This document shows, one piece after another, positions 35,853 through 44,431 of a stretch of DNA of 64,000 nucleotides. Position numbers and translations under genes: made by a program. The notes under the pieces were generated by a model. It ran no database searches. It saw nothing but the letters and a program-made list of their open reading frames with translations, and had not been told where the DNA came from. Numbering within the stretch: the stretch's first letter is position 1; each line of letters begins with the position of its first letter. Origin of the DNA: Arcobacter cryaerophilus gv. crypticus. Its GTDB lineage: Bacteria > Campylobacterota > Campylobacteria > Campylobacterales > Arcobacteraceae. The stretch spans positions 16,172-80,171 of the forward strand of contig NZ_NXGI01000009.1 of NCBI RefSeq assembly GCF_002993025.1, written 5' to 3'.

Positions 35853-36772
35853 AACTCTTTATAGTTATTATTTAATTTCTCATTTGCTTGATTAACTGCT
35901 TTTGGTCTAAACTTCAATAAATCATCTAAATAGTTGTTGTAATTGTATTTATATGTAGTTAATTTTAATTTTATTACTACATCTTCTTTTGTATCAAACT
36001 CAATATCTATTTTATAAAATGGTTTTAAAAAAGGTGTTGAGTTATATTTTGATTTTAGTGATAAAATAGCTTCTCTTAATGTTTTAAAATCTACTTCTAT
36101 TGCATTTATATAGTTGTTTAATTCCTCTTTTATCTCTTTTACATATTCTTCCAATGGATAATCACTTTTTACTATATATTTAAACTCCACATAATCCAAA
36201 TCTTTAACTACTTTATGTATTATTTCTAGCTCATTTAATGCTTTATTTTCAAGTGAAAATAGTTGTCCACTCATCTCATTTTTATATATTGTTTTAAATA
36301 AATTAACTTTTGTTATTTTACAAATTTCGTTTGGTTTATTTTTAAAATAAAACTCCATACCCTCATGAATTGTTGTTGGAATTGCTGATCTATAAAAAAA
36401 CCCTAAAAATATATTGTTTAATTGCTCTTTCATTGAGAATAAAGAGATTAAAATAAATGCAGATAATATAGGGATTATTATTGATAAATTGTTTTTTGAG
36501 ATAATAAAAAAAGATAGGATTATAAATAATATCAAATATATTTTTAATAAATATTTCCTTTTTTGATATAAAGTTGCCTCTAAATTTATTTTTTTTAACT
36601 CTATTTTAGTTTTCTTTATGCTTGGTTTATAGTATTTATTTAAGATAATATTGTTAATTAAATATGTTATTAATAAGATTATTGATAATAATATTAGTTT
36701 ACTATAATCAAAATCTATTAATAAGCTTAATAAACTTTCTAAATCCATAAATAATTTTTTTATTATATTCAT
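35849..36772 (-). CDS. Divergent MscS-like membrane protein
   Basis: A 307-residue protein with three or four hydrophobic segments in the first 130 residues, then a soluble beta/alpha domain. KEQLNNIFLGFFYRSAIPTT followed by IHEGMEFYF and KITKVNLFKTIYKN follows the order of the MscS pore helix and beta domain (G-x-V-x-x-I-x-L-R-x-T). The pore Gly/Ala pattern is poorly conserved. It is a likely small-conductance channel relative, assigned from topology, and could instead be an unrelated three-helix anchor. Confidence 0.55.
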   Translation of the reverse strand: MNIIKKLFMDLESLLSLLIDFDYSKLILLSIILLITYLINNIILNKYYKPSIKKTKIELKKINLEATLYQKRKYLLKIYLILFIILSFFIISKNNLSIIIPILSAFILISLFSMKEQLNNIFLGFFYRSAIPTTIHEGMEFYFKNKPNEICKITKVNLFKTIYKNEMSGQLFSLENKALNELEIIHKVVKDLDYVEFKYIVKSDYPLEEYVKEIKEELNNYINAIEVDFKTLREAILSLKSKYNSTPFLKPFYKIDIEFDTKEDVVIKLKLTTYKYNYNNYLDDLLKFRPKAVNQANEKLNNNYKEF

Positions 36773-36939
36773 TTTTCTTCTTTATTTTTAATTAATAGCT
36801 AAAATAAGCATATTTGTATTTTTTTATAAAATGACTTTTGTTATATTATTTTGTAGATTTTATCATATTTTTTAATTATTGAAAACAAAACTTTAATTCC
36901 ATACATTTTAATTTACTTTTTAATAGGATTTGAATTATT

Positions 36940-37040
36940 TGATCTGTCAACACTTTATAGGACAAAAAATTCATAATTTAACTAACCATTTCTAAACTTA
37001 ATATTTTATCTTCAAATTCAGTTAGTGATACATATCGATT
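36940..37040 (-). mobile_element. Remnant of the 3' end of an IS3-family element
   Basis: The minus strand encodes NRYVSLTEFEDKILSLEMVS followed by a stop, the look of the end of an IS3 OrfB (often YVSPxEFE). It is followed by a terminal-repeat-like TGATCTGTCAACACTTTATA segment ending in GGACA (36940-36964). Nothing recognisable of the rest of the transposase is seen upstream, so this is a truncated relic. The rest of 36773-37151 is AT-rich and holds nothing else I recognise. Confidence 0.45.
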
Positions 37041-37151
37041 TTATGCTGTTTTTATTCTATTAAAAATAAAAACATTACAAATTGCAATTTTTTTAGATAT
37101 TTTTAAATTTTATTGATATTATTTGAAATATTTAATATTTGGAGAATATCA

Positions 37152-37217
37152 ATGAGTGAATCAGTTTTAATAATAGGAAGTTTATTTGCTTTTATAAGTT
37201 TCTTTACTTCTGTGTAG
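37152..37217 (+). CDS. 21-residue hydrophobic microprotein
   Basis: Encodes MSESVLIIGSLFAFISFFTSV, one predicted membrane helix with a short acidic head. TTGGAG lies 7-12 bases before the ATG, and a strong terminator follows 10 bases after the stop. A start, ribosome binding site, helix and terminator within 100 bases suggests a real single-gene transcript. Function unknown; many such proteins bind larger membrane complexes. It shows no sign of a toxin or peptide partner. Confidence 0.55.
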   Translation: MSESVLIIGSLFAFISFFTSV

Positions 37218-37227
37218 ACATCAAATT

Positions 37228-37249
37228 ATAAGCCCCAAAATGGGCTTAT
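37228..37249. terminator. Rho-independent terminator, bidirectional
   Basis: ATAAGCCC and GGGCTTAT form an 8-bp stem with a 6-base loop. TTATTTAG follows on the plus strand and AATTTGAT on the minus strand. It would end the microprotein transcript and also the DUF3833 lipoprotein operon coming from the other side. Confidence 0.75.
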
Positions 37250-37281
37250 TTATTTAGTTTTTTGAGATAAGATTAGCGAAT

Positions 37282-37809
37282 CTACTCTTTTATTATTGTA
37301 ATTACTAACTCTCCAACTACAAATCCAAATTTTTTCATTTTTGAGTGATTTATGATAACTTTTTCATCTTGAAGATGCAACCAATCTTGTACACTTAAAT
37401 CAATAGTTGAACTTTTATAAGGTGTTCTCATAACATAATCAATCATTACTGTATTTCCATTTGCTATCATAGGACTTTCCCCAACTATATCATTGGCAGT
37501 TGCTATAAACTTTTTATCAGAAGTTGGTTTTAAAGTCCAAACTCTTTTCATCTCTTCACCATCATCATAAACAAAAAACTCATCTAAAGTTCCAACACCG
37601 TTTTTATCCCATGACCCAATCATTGTTCCACTAAAACTTCTAATTATCTTTCCACTTCTATCTTTTACAATTCCATAAGCTCTTAATTTTCCATTAAAAT
37701 ACTCTTGAGGAATAAACTCTGGTTTTGTATTGCTAAAATCTTCTATTTTCATACTTGCACATCCTGTTAATAAAATTGTTGTTATAAAAATTAATAATAA
37801 ATTTTTCAT
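37282..37809 (-). CDS. DUF3833 lipoprotein
   Basis: A 175-residue lipoprotein. LLLIFITTILLTGCASMKIE has a lipobox (LTGC, lipid on about Cys17). EYFNGKLRAYGIVKDRSGKI and RSFSGTMIGSWDKNGVGTLDE are DUF3833 signatures. Family members co-occur with Cfa-type and DUF1365 proteins in photo-oxidative-stress lipid clusters. It overlaps the Cfa-like gene by 4 bases, so the two are co-translated. Molecular role unknown. Confidence 0.82.
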   Translation of the reverse strand: MKNLLLIFITTILLTGCASMKIEDFSNTKPEFIPQEYFNGKLRAYGIVKDRSGKIIRSFSGTMIGSWDKNGVGTLDEFFVYDDGEEMKRVWTLKPTSDKKFIATANDIVGESPMIANGNTVMIDYVMRTPYKSSTIDLSVQDWLHLQDEKVIINHSKMKKFGFVVGELVITIIKE

Positions 37810-39032
37810 GCGATTAATCCTTTATTTAAATCTATATTTTGATCTCTTGTAAAAACTAGTTGATGAAGATTTATATTTCTTGTTAAAAATCCTGCTTCAC
37901 AATAGTTTAAATACATTCTCCACATTCTTATAAAATAGTCATCAAATCCTAGTTTTTTAACTTCATCTAAATTATTCTCAAAATTTTCATGCCAAATATT
38001 TAATGTTTTTGCATAGTGCTCCGTGAACTCTTCAAGATGATTTAAATTCAATCTTGTGTGTTTTGAAGTTGTCTCTAAAAGTTTTAAAATACTTGGCAAA
38101 TGACCACCTGGGAAAATATACTTTTGTATAAAATCACTACCTTTTGAATAGGCTTTATATTTTTGATCTGGAATTGTAATTACTTGTAAAACCAAAACCC
38201 CACTTGGTTTTAATAGCTCTTGACACTTTTTAAAGAATATATGAAAATACTCTCTTCCCACAGCTTCAAACATCTCAACAGCAATAATTGCATCAAATTG
38301 ACCTTTTAAATCTCTGTAATCTTTTAATAAAATATCGATTTTATCTTCAACTCCCTCTTTTTTAAATCTATCTTCACAAAGCTTTTTTTGTTCAACACTT
38401 AATGTTACAGTTGTAACATCACATTTTTTATCTTTTGCTAAATGAATAGCCATAGCTCCCCATCCTGAACCAATTTCAAGAACTTTTGAGCCATTTTTAA
38501 TATTTAGTTTAGATGATAGTTTTTCAAGTTTATTTTTCTGAGCATCGTATAAATATTGGTCTTTATTTTCAAAAACTGCACTTGAATACATCATTGTACT
38601 ATCAAGCATAAGTTTGTAAAAATCGTTTGATAAATCATAGTGAGCTGAGATATTTTTTCTTGCATTTGTTTTTGAGTTTCGTCTTAAACTATGTTTTAGC
38701 TTATTAAAAAATGGCATTATATTTATTAGTTTGTTTTTTTCATTTTCACTTGTAGTTCCTAAATATTTTGCATTTAAAAGTGCAAGTTCTATTAGTTTTG
38801 TAAGATTTGAAGTCTCAAAATCTCTATCTATGAAGCTTTCAGCAAACCCAATATCTCCATAAAGAACTGTTTTTATAAAAAATCTATTATTATATATCTC
38901 TAAAGTTATTTTATCTTGAAGTTTTTTTTCACCATAAAGTTTTACTGTTTTATCTTTAAAAATAACCTCTATAGTTCCTATTTGAATCTTTGAAAAGAAG
39001 TTATCTGCAAATTTATTCCAAAATTTTTTCAT
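37806..39032 (-). CDS. cfa: Cyclopropane-fatty-acyl-phospholipid synthase family methyltransferase
   Basis: A 408-residue Cfa/CmaS SAM-dependent enzyme. VLEIGSGWGAMAIHLAKD (about residues 185-202) is the SAM motif. SAHYDLSNDFYKLMLDSTMMYSSA in the middle binds lipid and SAM. IFPGGHLPSIL and the C-terminal MWRMYLNYCEAGFLTR are typical. In clusters with DUF1365 and the FAD oxidoreductase such enzymes may build unusual, for example furan or methylated, fatty acids rather than plain cyclopropane. That refinement is inference. Confidence 0.88.
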   Translation of the reverse strand: MKKFWNKFADNFFSKIQIGTIEVIFKDKTVKLYGEKKLQDKITLEIYNNRFFIKTVLYGDIGFAESFIDRDFETSNLTKLIELALLNAKYLGTTSENEKNKLINIMPFFNKLKHSLRRNSKTNARKNISAHYDLSNDFYKLMLDSTMMYSSAVFENKDQYLYDAQKNKLEKLSSKLNIKNGSKVLEIGSGWGAMAIHLAKDKKCDVTTVTLSVEQKKLCEDRFKKEGVEDKIDILLKDYRDLKGQFDAIIAVEMFEAVGREYFHIFFKKCQELLKPSGVLVLQVITIPDQKYKAYSKGSDFIQKYIFPGGHLPSILKLLETTSKHTRLNLNHLEEFTEHYAKTLNIWHENFENNLDEVKKLGFDDYFIRMWRMYLNYCEAGFLTRNINLHQLVFTRDQNIDLNKGLIA

Positions 39033-39034
39033 CT

Positions 39035-39799
39035 TTAATACCTTTTTATTTTGTCATTATCTCTTGGAGAGTAGATTTTTAAACCCTTTAAATAAAGCCT
39101 AAAAGCATGATAAAATGTTCTGCTTACCACTAAAAAAGTGCTAAACATATATTTTATAAAAACTTTTAATATATTTTTAAAACTATAAGGCTTTGATTTT
39201 GAGTTAAAAATTGCTGATAATTTGTGTTGTTGATTTTCATATAAATCTATTTTTATAAATAGTTTATTCTCATCATATTTTAGTTCAAACTCATAAACTC
39301 CTTCACACTCAAAAAATGGAGAGACATACATATCTTTTTTTACAACTCCAAAATATGAGTTTTCATTTTTTTCACGTTTTTCAAGCTTTATGCAATAAAC
39401 AACTCTTCCGCCATTGTAGTTATGAACTTCAGCTAAAATATGAGTTGGAAGATTTATTTCATCAAATAAAACCAACACACTAATAGGATTAAAAACAAAG
39501 TTTAAAACTCTAGGAAGTGTTAAAAATCTCATCTTTGAACTGGCTTTTAAATCAAATTTTTCTAAAAGATTTTCTATATTTTTAATAAAATCTATAGTTG
39601 TTCCAAAGTGGTCAACACTTTTTAAACTCATAAGATTTAGTCTATTTATAGAAAAAATAGTGTTTTTTAAACTTTCTAAATCAAAAACATCAATATCAAG
39701 AAGGTAAAAGTTATATTTAAACTCATGTTTTTTTGGAAGATATCTTTTGTGATAAATTGTTCCTTCAAAAATATTATGATTTGATTTTTTATTTAGCAT
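39035..39799 (-). CDS. DUF1365 family protein
   Basis: A 254-residue protein. IFEGTIYHKRYLPKKHEFKY (about residues 10-29), LDIDVFDLESL and FLTLPRVLNFVFNPISVLVL (about 91-110) are DUF1365 signatures. EVHNYNGGRVVYC follows. It lies between the FAD oxidoreductase (touching, at 39799/39800) and the Cfa-like gene (2 bases). The triple is a conserved lipid-modification trio in many Proteobacteria. The biochemical role of DUF1365 is not established. Confidence 0.88.
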   Translation of the reverse strand: MLNKKSNHNIFEGTIYHKRYLPKKHEFKYNFYLLDIDVFDLESLKNTIFSINRLNLMSLKSVDHFGTTIDFIKNIENLLEKFDLKASSKMRFLTLPRVLNFVFNPISVLVLFDEINLPTHILAEVHNYNGGRVVYCIKLEKREKNENSYFGVVKKDMYVSPFFECEGVYEFELKYDENKLFIKIDLYENQQHKLSAIFNSKSKPYSFKNILKVFIKYMFSTFLVVSRTFYHAFRLYLKGLKIYSPRDNDKIKRY

Positions 39800-41038
39800 T
39801 TAAAACTCACACATAAGTTTTGAAGCAACTTTTGTAGCACTTAAAAGTCCATCTTCATGGAATCCATATCTCCAATAAGCACCAGCATAATAAGTATTAT
39901 TAACTCCACAAATCTCATCTTTTCTACTTTGCATCAAAATAGCTTTTGAATCAAATTGAGGATGGTCGTATGATATGTTTTCAATAACATTTTTAATACT
40001 TTTTGTCTCATTTAAAGATACAAAATAATCTTTTTTTGTTTTTAAATTTTGTAAAGAGTTTATCCAATAAGTTAAAGTAACCGCATTATTCTCTATATTT
40101 GAGCTTGTATAATTCCAAGCTGCATACATTTTTTTGTTTGGATGCAAAATATTATTATCGCTATGTAAAACAGCACTATTTTCTTTATATTTAAAAGCAC
40201 TTAAAATCTCAACTTCTTTTGGTGATGGATCTTCTAAAATCTCTAAAGCTTCAGGTGCATGCATTGCTAAAACTACTTTGTCATAAAAAGTTTTTCCACC
40301 ATCTTTATGTATTAAATATACACCATTATCAACTCTTTTTATCTTTATAACATCAGAGTTTAAAAATATCTTTCCAGATATTTTCTCTTTTATTTTTTCA
40401 ACATAATTTATACTTCCATTTGAAACAGTAAGCCATTGATGATGTGTTGCTACTCCCAAAAGCCCATGATTTTTAAAAAACTTTAAAAATGTTCTTGCTG
40501 GAAAATTATTCATCTCATTGCTTGGAGTTGACCAAATAGCAGCTCCCATAGGAAGAAGATATCTATTTTTAAAAGCTTTTGAGTAATCTTTTATATACTC
40601 ACCTAAAGTTTTATCTAAATCTTTTGATTCAATCATCAAATCTCTATTTGCTTTTTTATTAAAAGCTAAAATATCATTTATCATTTGATAGTGAGAAAAA
40701 GAGAATAAATTTCTTTTTTGAGCAAACATTCCTTTTAAAGATGAACCATTGTAAGCTATATTTTTATCTATATCCCAAAATGCAAAACTCATATCAGAGT
40801 TCTCTATTTTTACATCAAGTTCTTTAAATAGTTTTGTCAAAAGAGGATATGTTGGATAATTAAATACCAAAAATCCAGTATCAACTCCAAAAAATTTATC
40901 ATCTTCTTGAACAACAGTTGTTCTTGCATGTCCACCTAGTCTATTCTCTTTTTCATAAAGATATACATCATGTTTTTTGCTTAAAATATAAGCACTTCCA
41001 AGCCCACTTATTCCAGCTCCTAAAACCGCTATTTTCAT
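39800..41038 (-). CDS. FAD-dependent amine-oxidase-like oxidoreductase
   Basis: A 412-residue FAD protein. IAVLGAGISGLGSAYILSKK (residues 3-22) and YEKENRLGGHARTTVV are the dinucleotide and GG motifs. YGFHEDGLLSATKVASKLM at the end is the C-terminal flavin-binding block. It belongs to the amine-oxidase/desaturase-like set found with DUF1365 and Cfa genes and is probably a lipid oxidase or dehydrogenase. It overlaps the lipocalin by 4 bases upstream. Confidence 0.88.
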   Translation of the reverse strand: MKIAVLGAGISGLGSAYILSKKHDVYLYEKENRLGGHARTTVVQEDDKFFGVDTGFLVFNYPTYPLLTKLFKELDVKIENSDMSFAFWDIDKNIAYNGSSLKGMFAQKRNLFSFSHYQMINDILAFNKKANRDLMIESKDLDKTLGEYIKDYSKAFKNRYLLPMGAAIWSTPSNEMNNFPARTFLKFFKNHGLLGVATHHQWLTVSNGSINYVEKIKEKISGKIFLNSDVIKIKRVDNGVYLIHKDGGKTFYDKVVLAMHAPEALEILEDPSPKEVEILSAFKYKENSAVLHSDNNILHPNKKMYAAWNYTSSNIENNAVTLTYWINSLQNLKTKKDYFVSLNETKSIKNVIENISYDHPQFDSKAILMQSRKDEICGVNNTYYAGAYWRYGFHEDGLLSATKVASKLMCEF

Positions 41039-41523
41039 CTATATCTTCCTTTTGGATCAAGTTTTGTAAAAACTAATTTTGAGATATCCATTTTATTTTT
41101 TAAATCATCTAATATTTTTTCTAATTCATCTTTATCTATATTTGGAGTTCTACTCATAATCCAAAGATTTGAATAATCATCATTTGCTACAACAACTGTT
41201 TTGTAATTATTTATATAATCAATCTTATATGAACTTCTAAAAACAAAAAAATATCTCATATAAAGTTGATTATCTTCTAATTTTGCAAAACCATTGTATT
41301 GTATTAATTTCCCATTCAATTCATTTTCAAAACATCTATTAAAAACATCATAAGTTCCATCATCTTCTAGTTTGTACTCAACGCTTGATGCAACACAAGA
41401 TGTTTGAAATTTGTTTTCAACTCTTGCTATTTCATACCAAAGACCTGAAAACCTTACTTTATCAATAAAATCATTTGAAAATGAAAAAGATACAAATAAA
41501 AAAATAAATAATAAATTTTTCAA
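41035..41523 (-). CDS. Exported lipocalin (Blc-like)
   Basis: A 162-residue lipocalin with a signal peptide of about 16 residues and no lipobox Cys. FSGLWYEIARVENKFQTSCV (about residues 29-48) holds the GxW signature. VEYKLEDDGTYDVFNRC and YSNLWIMSRTPNIDKDELEK follow. It would bind lipid in the periplasm. Placement beside Cfa, DUF1365 and FAD oxidoreductase fits lipid stress handling. Confidence 0.85.
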   Translation of the reverse strand: MKNLLFIFLFVSFSFSNDFIDKVRFSGLWYEIARVENKFQTSCVASSVEYKLEDDGTYDVFNRCFENELNGKLIQYNGFAKLEDNQLYMRYFFVFRSSYKIDYINNYKTVVVANDDYSNLWIMSRTPNIDKDELEKILDDLKNKMDISKLVFTKLDPKGRYR

Positions 41524-41579
41524 TTAAACTCCTAATTTAAGTTTAATAATTTATTATAAATTCCTATAGTTTTGTACAC

Positions 41580-42827
41580 TCATTTTGTCATTTCATATCT
41601 ATTTAAAAATAATATTGCAAAAATCTTAAAAATTATTGGAAGAGTTGAGTATAAAAATATTATTGCAAAAACTGAGTATTCGTTTATATTTTGCTTATCA
41701 AAACTTGTAAACTCTAAAGTTATAAATGATATTGCAAGAGCAAAAGCAAGGGATAGTTTTGTAATCATCGCCCAAAAACCAAATAAAACAGAAGTTAAAT
41801 CCTCTTGCTTTTTTATAAAACTTGCAACATCTGCTTGAATTGATGATGGAATAGCCATATCAGCCCCAAGACAAGCTCCCGTAACTATGCAAATTATAGA
41901 AAAAAACAAAAAATCACCCTCATTTAAAAAAGGAACAAAAATAAATGCACCAATAGCAACAAAAATAGATAAAATCCAAGTTGATTTTTTTGATATGCTT
42001 TTTGAAATTTTTATCCAAATAGGAAAAGCAACAATTGCACTTAAAAAATAAATTATTAAAAATAATCCTGTATGCTCTTCTAAAACTAAAATATATTTAA
42101 CAAAAAACAAAAAAAGAGTTGCTGGAAGTGCATTTGCTAAGTTATTAAATAAAAAAGCAAAAAAGAGTTTTTTCTGATTTGGATGATTTTTAAACAGTGT
42201 TTTTAAAGATTTTAAAAAACTGTTATGAACTATATTTTCACTTTTTATCTTTAAAGATTTAAGTTTATTATAAAAAAGTATTAAAGCTATTGGAAATATA
42301 ATTAAAACAAAAGATAATAAAAGTTCTAGACTTTTTTTTGAATCATTTGAGACTAAAAAAATATATGGAAGTAAAAGTGATATTAAAACCCCTAAAATTA
42401 TAAAAATTTCTCTTGAAAAAGCAAGTTTTGTATTATCAAGCTCATTTTTACCTAAAATTGCATTTAAACTTAAATATGGAATTAAAACAAAACTATATGA
42501 AATATATGTAATTATAGAAAAAACAAATAGATATAAATAGCTATTTGATATTGGTTTTACTAAAAAAAATAGAGAAATAACTAGAAAAATAGATGATATT
42601 AAAATAATTTTAATTTTTGAACTATAAATATCGCAAAATCTTCCAATAAATGGGTCTGCAACCATATCTATTAATCTTGCAAATAATAAAATAACTCCAA
42701 CAAACCCAATATTTAAACCAATATGTTCAACATAAAAAGGTGGTAAATATATGTACAAAGGAAATCCCAAAAAAGCAATAGGAACTCCTAAAATACCATA
42801 AAAAAATAGTGTACTATTTTTAATCAT
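41580..42827 (-). CDS. MFS transporter, GPH-like
   Basis: A 415-residue membrane protein with about twelve helices. RLIDMVADPFIGRFCDIYSS (about residues 51-70) is the loop 2-3 signature of MFS_2/GPH-type carriers. A second Lys-rich loop near residues 200-225 separates two six-helix halves. The substrate is unknown. It is co-linear with the SDR gene (4-base overlap) and is often part of the same DUF1365/Cfa cluster, so a lipid or lipid-precursor substrate is plausible. Confidence 0.8.
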   Translation of the reverse strand: MIKNSTLFFYGILGVPIAFLGFPLYIYLPPFYVEHIGLNIGFVGVILLFARLIDMVADPFIGRFCDIYSSKIKIILISSIFLVISLFFLVKPISNSYLYLFVFSIITYISYSFVLIPYLSLNAILGKNELDNTKLAFSREIFIILGVLISLLLPYIFLVSNDSKKSLELLLSFVLIIFPIALILFYNKLKSLKIKSENIVHNSFLKSLKTLFKNHPNQKKLFFAFLFNNLANALPATLFLFFVKYILVLEEHTGLFLIIYFLSAIVAFPIWIKISKSISKKSTWILSIFVAIGAFIFVPFLNEGDFLFFSIICIVTGACLGADMAIPSSIQADVASFIKKQEDLTSVLFGFWAMITKLSLAFALAISFITLEFTSFDKQNINEYSVFAIIFLYSTLPIIFKIFAILFLNRYEMTK

Positions 42828-43582
42828 TTTAAGAATTTACTTGTAATTTTTAGACTAATTTTATATGGTAAAATTGATAAAAACTTTAAAAAACTTGATA
42901 AAAATAGTGGAAAAGTTATATCAAATCTATAAGATTTATTAAGCTCTTCAAATATCTTTTTTGCAGCAAAATCTGGATCCATAAGTTGAGGCATTTTAAA
43001 ATCATTTTTTGAAGTAAGTCTACTTTTTACAAAGCCGTGATTTATAACTTGAAGATTGATATTTTTTCTTTTTAACTCAGGTTGAATTGATTGTGCAAAG
43101 TTTAATAAAGCTGCTTTTGAAGCACTATAAGCTCCACCATAAGGTAATCCAAAATAACTAGCCAAACTACAGTTTAAAACTATTTTTGAAGAATTTGATT
43201 GATTCTCAAGATGGCTAATTATTGGTTTTAAAACTCTAATTGCACCTAAATAGTTTGTATTCATCATAGATTCAAAATTTGATATATTCCACTGCTCATA
43301 GCTCATAGATTCATAAACAGCAGCATTATAAAAACAGATATCAAGCCCATTAAAATTATTAAAAGCTTCATGAGCAACTCCTTTAGAAGCTTGTTCATCT
43401 AAAACATCTATATTTAAGAGCTTTAAGTCTGTTTTGTACTCACTTTTTAAGTTCAAAAAATCTTTTGAATTTTCAATATCTCTAGAGCTTGCAACTACTT
43501 TAAATCCATTTTGTAAATATATTTTAACAAGTTCAAAACCAATTGCACCACTAGAACCTATAATCCAAACTCTTTTTTCCAT
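42824..43582 (-). CDS. Short-chain dehydrogenase/reductase
   Basis: A 252-residue SDR. VWIIGSSGAIGFELVKIYLQ (residues 5-24) is the NAD(P) motif. DICFYNAAVY and GLPYGGAYSASKAALLNFAQ give the Asn/Ser/Tyr/Lys set (Tyr and Lys near residues 154 and 158). NHGFVKSRLTSKN follows. It is the first gene of the minus-strand lipid cluster and is divergent from no obvious regulator. It probably acts on a lipid-derived ketone or alcohol. Confidence 0.86.
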   Translation of the reverse strand: MEKRVWIIGSSGAIGFELVKIYLQNGFKVVASSRDIENSKDFLNLKSEYKTDLKLLNIDVLDEQASKGVAHEAFNNFNGLDICFYNAAVYESMSYEQWNISNFESMMNTNYLGAIRVLKPIISHLENQSNSSKIVLNCSLASYFGLPYGGAYSASKAALLNFAQSIQPELKRKNINLQVINHGFVKSRLTSKNDFKMPQLMDPDFAAKKIFEELNKSYRFDITFPLFLSSFLKFLSILPYKISLKITSKFLK

Positions 43583-43670
43583 AAAAATCCTTATAAATTT
43601 TAAGTAGTTTATTACAGAATAAAGTTTTTTTGTATAACTAATATGTTAATTGATAAAATATAGTTTATTT

Positions 43671-44204
43671 TTATAGTAAATCTAAAATATCTTTTTCAAT
43701 ATCACTAGGTTTTGTACTAGGTGCATATCTTTTTACAACTTTACCATTTTTATCAACTAAAAACTTTGTAAAATTCCATTTTATTGTCTCAGTTCCTAAA
43801 ACTCCTTTTGAGCTCTCTTTTAAAAATTTATATAAAGTGTGAGCATTTTCTCCATTTACATCAATTTTACTAAACATTTCAAACTCTACGCCATAAGTTA
43901 ATGAGCAAAAATCTTTAATCTCTTCTTCAGTTCCTGGTTCTTGTGATAAAAACTGATTACAAGGAAAACCTAAAACTGATAATCCTTTATCAAAATATTT
44001 TTTATGTAACTCTTCTAAACCTTCATATTGGTTTGTAAAACCACATTTACTAGCAACATTTACAATTAACATCACCCTATTTTCATACTTTTTCATAGTA
44101 AAAACTTTACCATCTATATCTTTTACTTCAATATCATATATACTCATATTTTCCTCTCCAAATAAAGTTGTTATAAACAAAAATATACCAAAAATAAATC
44201 TCAT
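43671..44204 (-). CDS. Glutathione peroxidase family protein, probably exported
   Basis: A 177-residue thiol peroxidase. NVASKCGFTNQYEGLEELHK (about residues 50-69) has the active Cys in place of Sec. LGFPCNQFLSQEPGTE (about 78-93) has the Gln and resolving-Cys block. KWNFTKFLVDKNGKVVKRYA carries the Trp-Asn pair. The first 18 residues (MRFIFGIFLFITTLFGEE) look like a signal peptide. If translation starts at Met20 the protein would be cytoplasmic. It follows the lipid cluster and a truncated SRPBCC remnant. Confidence 0.88.
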   Translation of the reverse strand: MRFIFGIFLFITTLFGEENMSIYDIEVKDIDGKVFTMKKYENRVMLIVNVASKCGFTNQYEGLEELHKKYFDKGLSVLGFPCNQFLSQEPGTEEEIKDFCSLTYGVEFEMFSKIDVNGENAHTLYKFLKESSKGVLGTETIKWNFTKFLVDKNGKVVKRYAPSTKPSDIEKDILDLL

Positions 44205-44207
44205 ATC

Positions 44208-44369
44208 TTAATCCTTTTTACTAAAATATTTTTTTGTTTGAAGATGTCTATATTCAAACATATTTTTTATATCTTTTTTAATTAATGGTGCAATTAATTT
44301 TCCAAATATACCAAAAGGTAATTTAAACTTAACACTATCTTTTAACTCACATAAATTATATAAACTCAT
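44208..44369 (-). pseudogene. C-terminal remnant of an SRPBCC (START-like) protein
   Basis: An isolated 53-residue frame whose CELKDSVKFKLPFGIFGKLI and PLIKKDIKNMFEYRH match the C-terminal end of SRPBCC proteins that commonly sit in DUF1365/Cfa clusters. An in-frame TAA lies just before its first ATG, and nothing of the N-terminal two thirds is present upstream. I treat it as a truncated gene. It could instead be a short real protein, but no clear ribosome binding site is seen. Confidence 0.6.
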
Positions 44370-44431
44370 TTATAGCCAAAGCTAATAAATTTTAAATTAT
44401 AATGTTTTAGATAATAAGATTAAGGTTTAGT

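Noticed and set aside
41572..41838. Plus-strand open frame of 88 codons over the MFS gene end
   Set aside because: Antisense to a clear 12-helix transporter; Lys- and Ile-rich composition expected from reverse reading.
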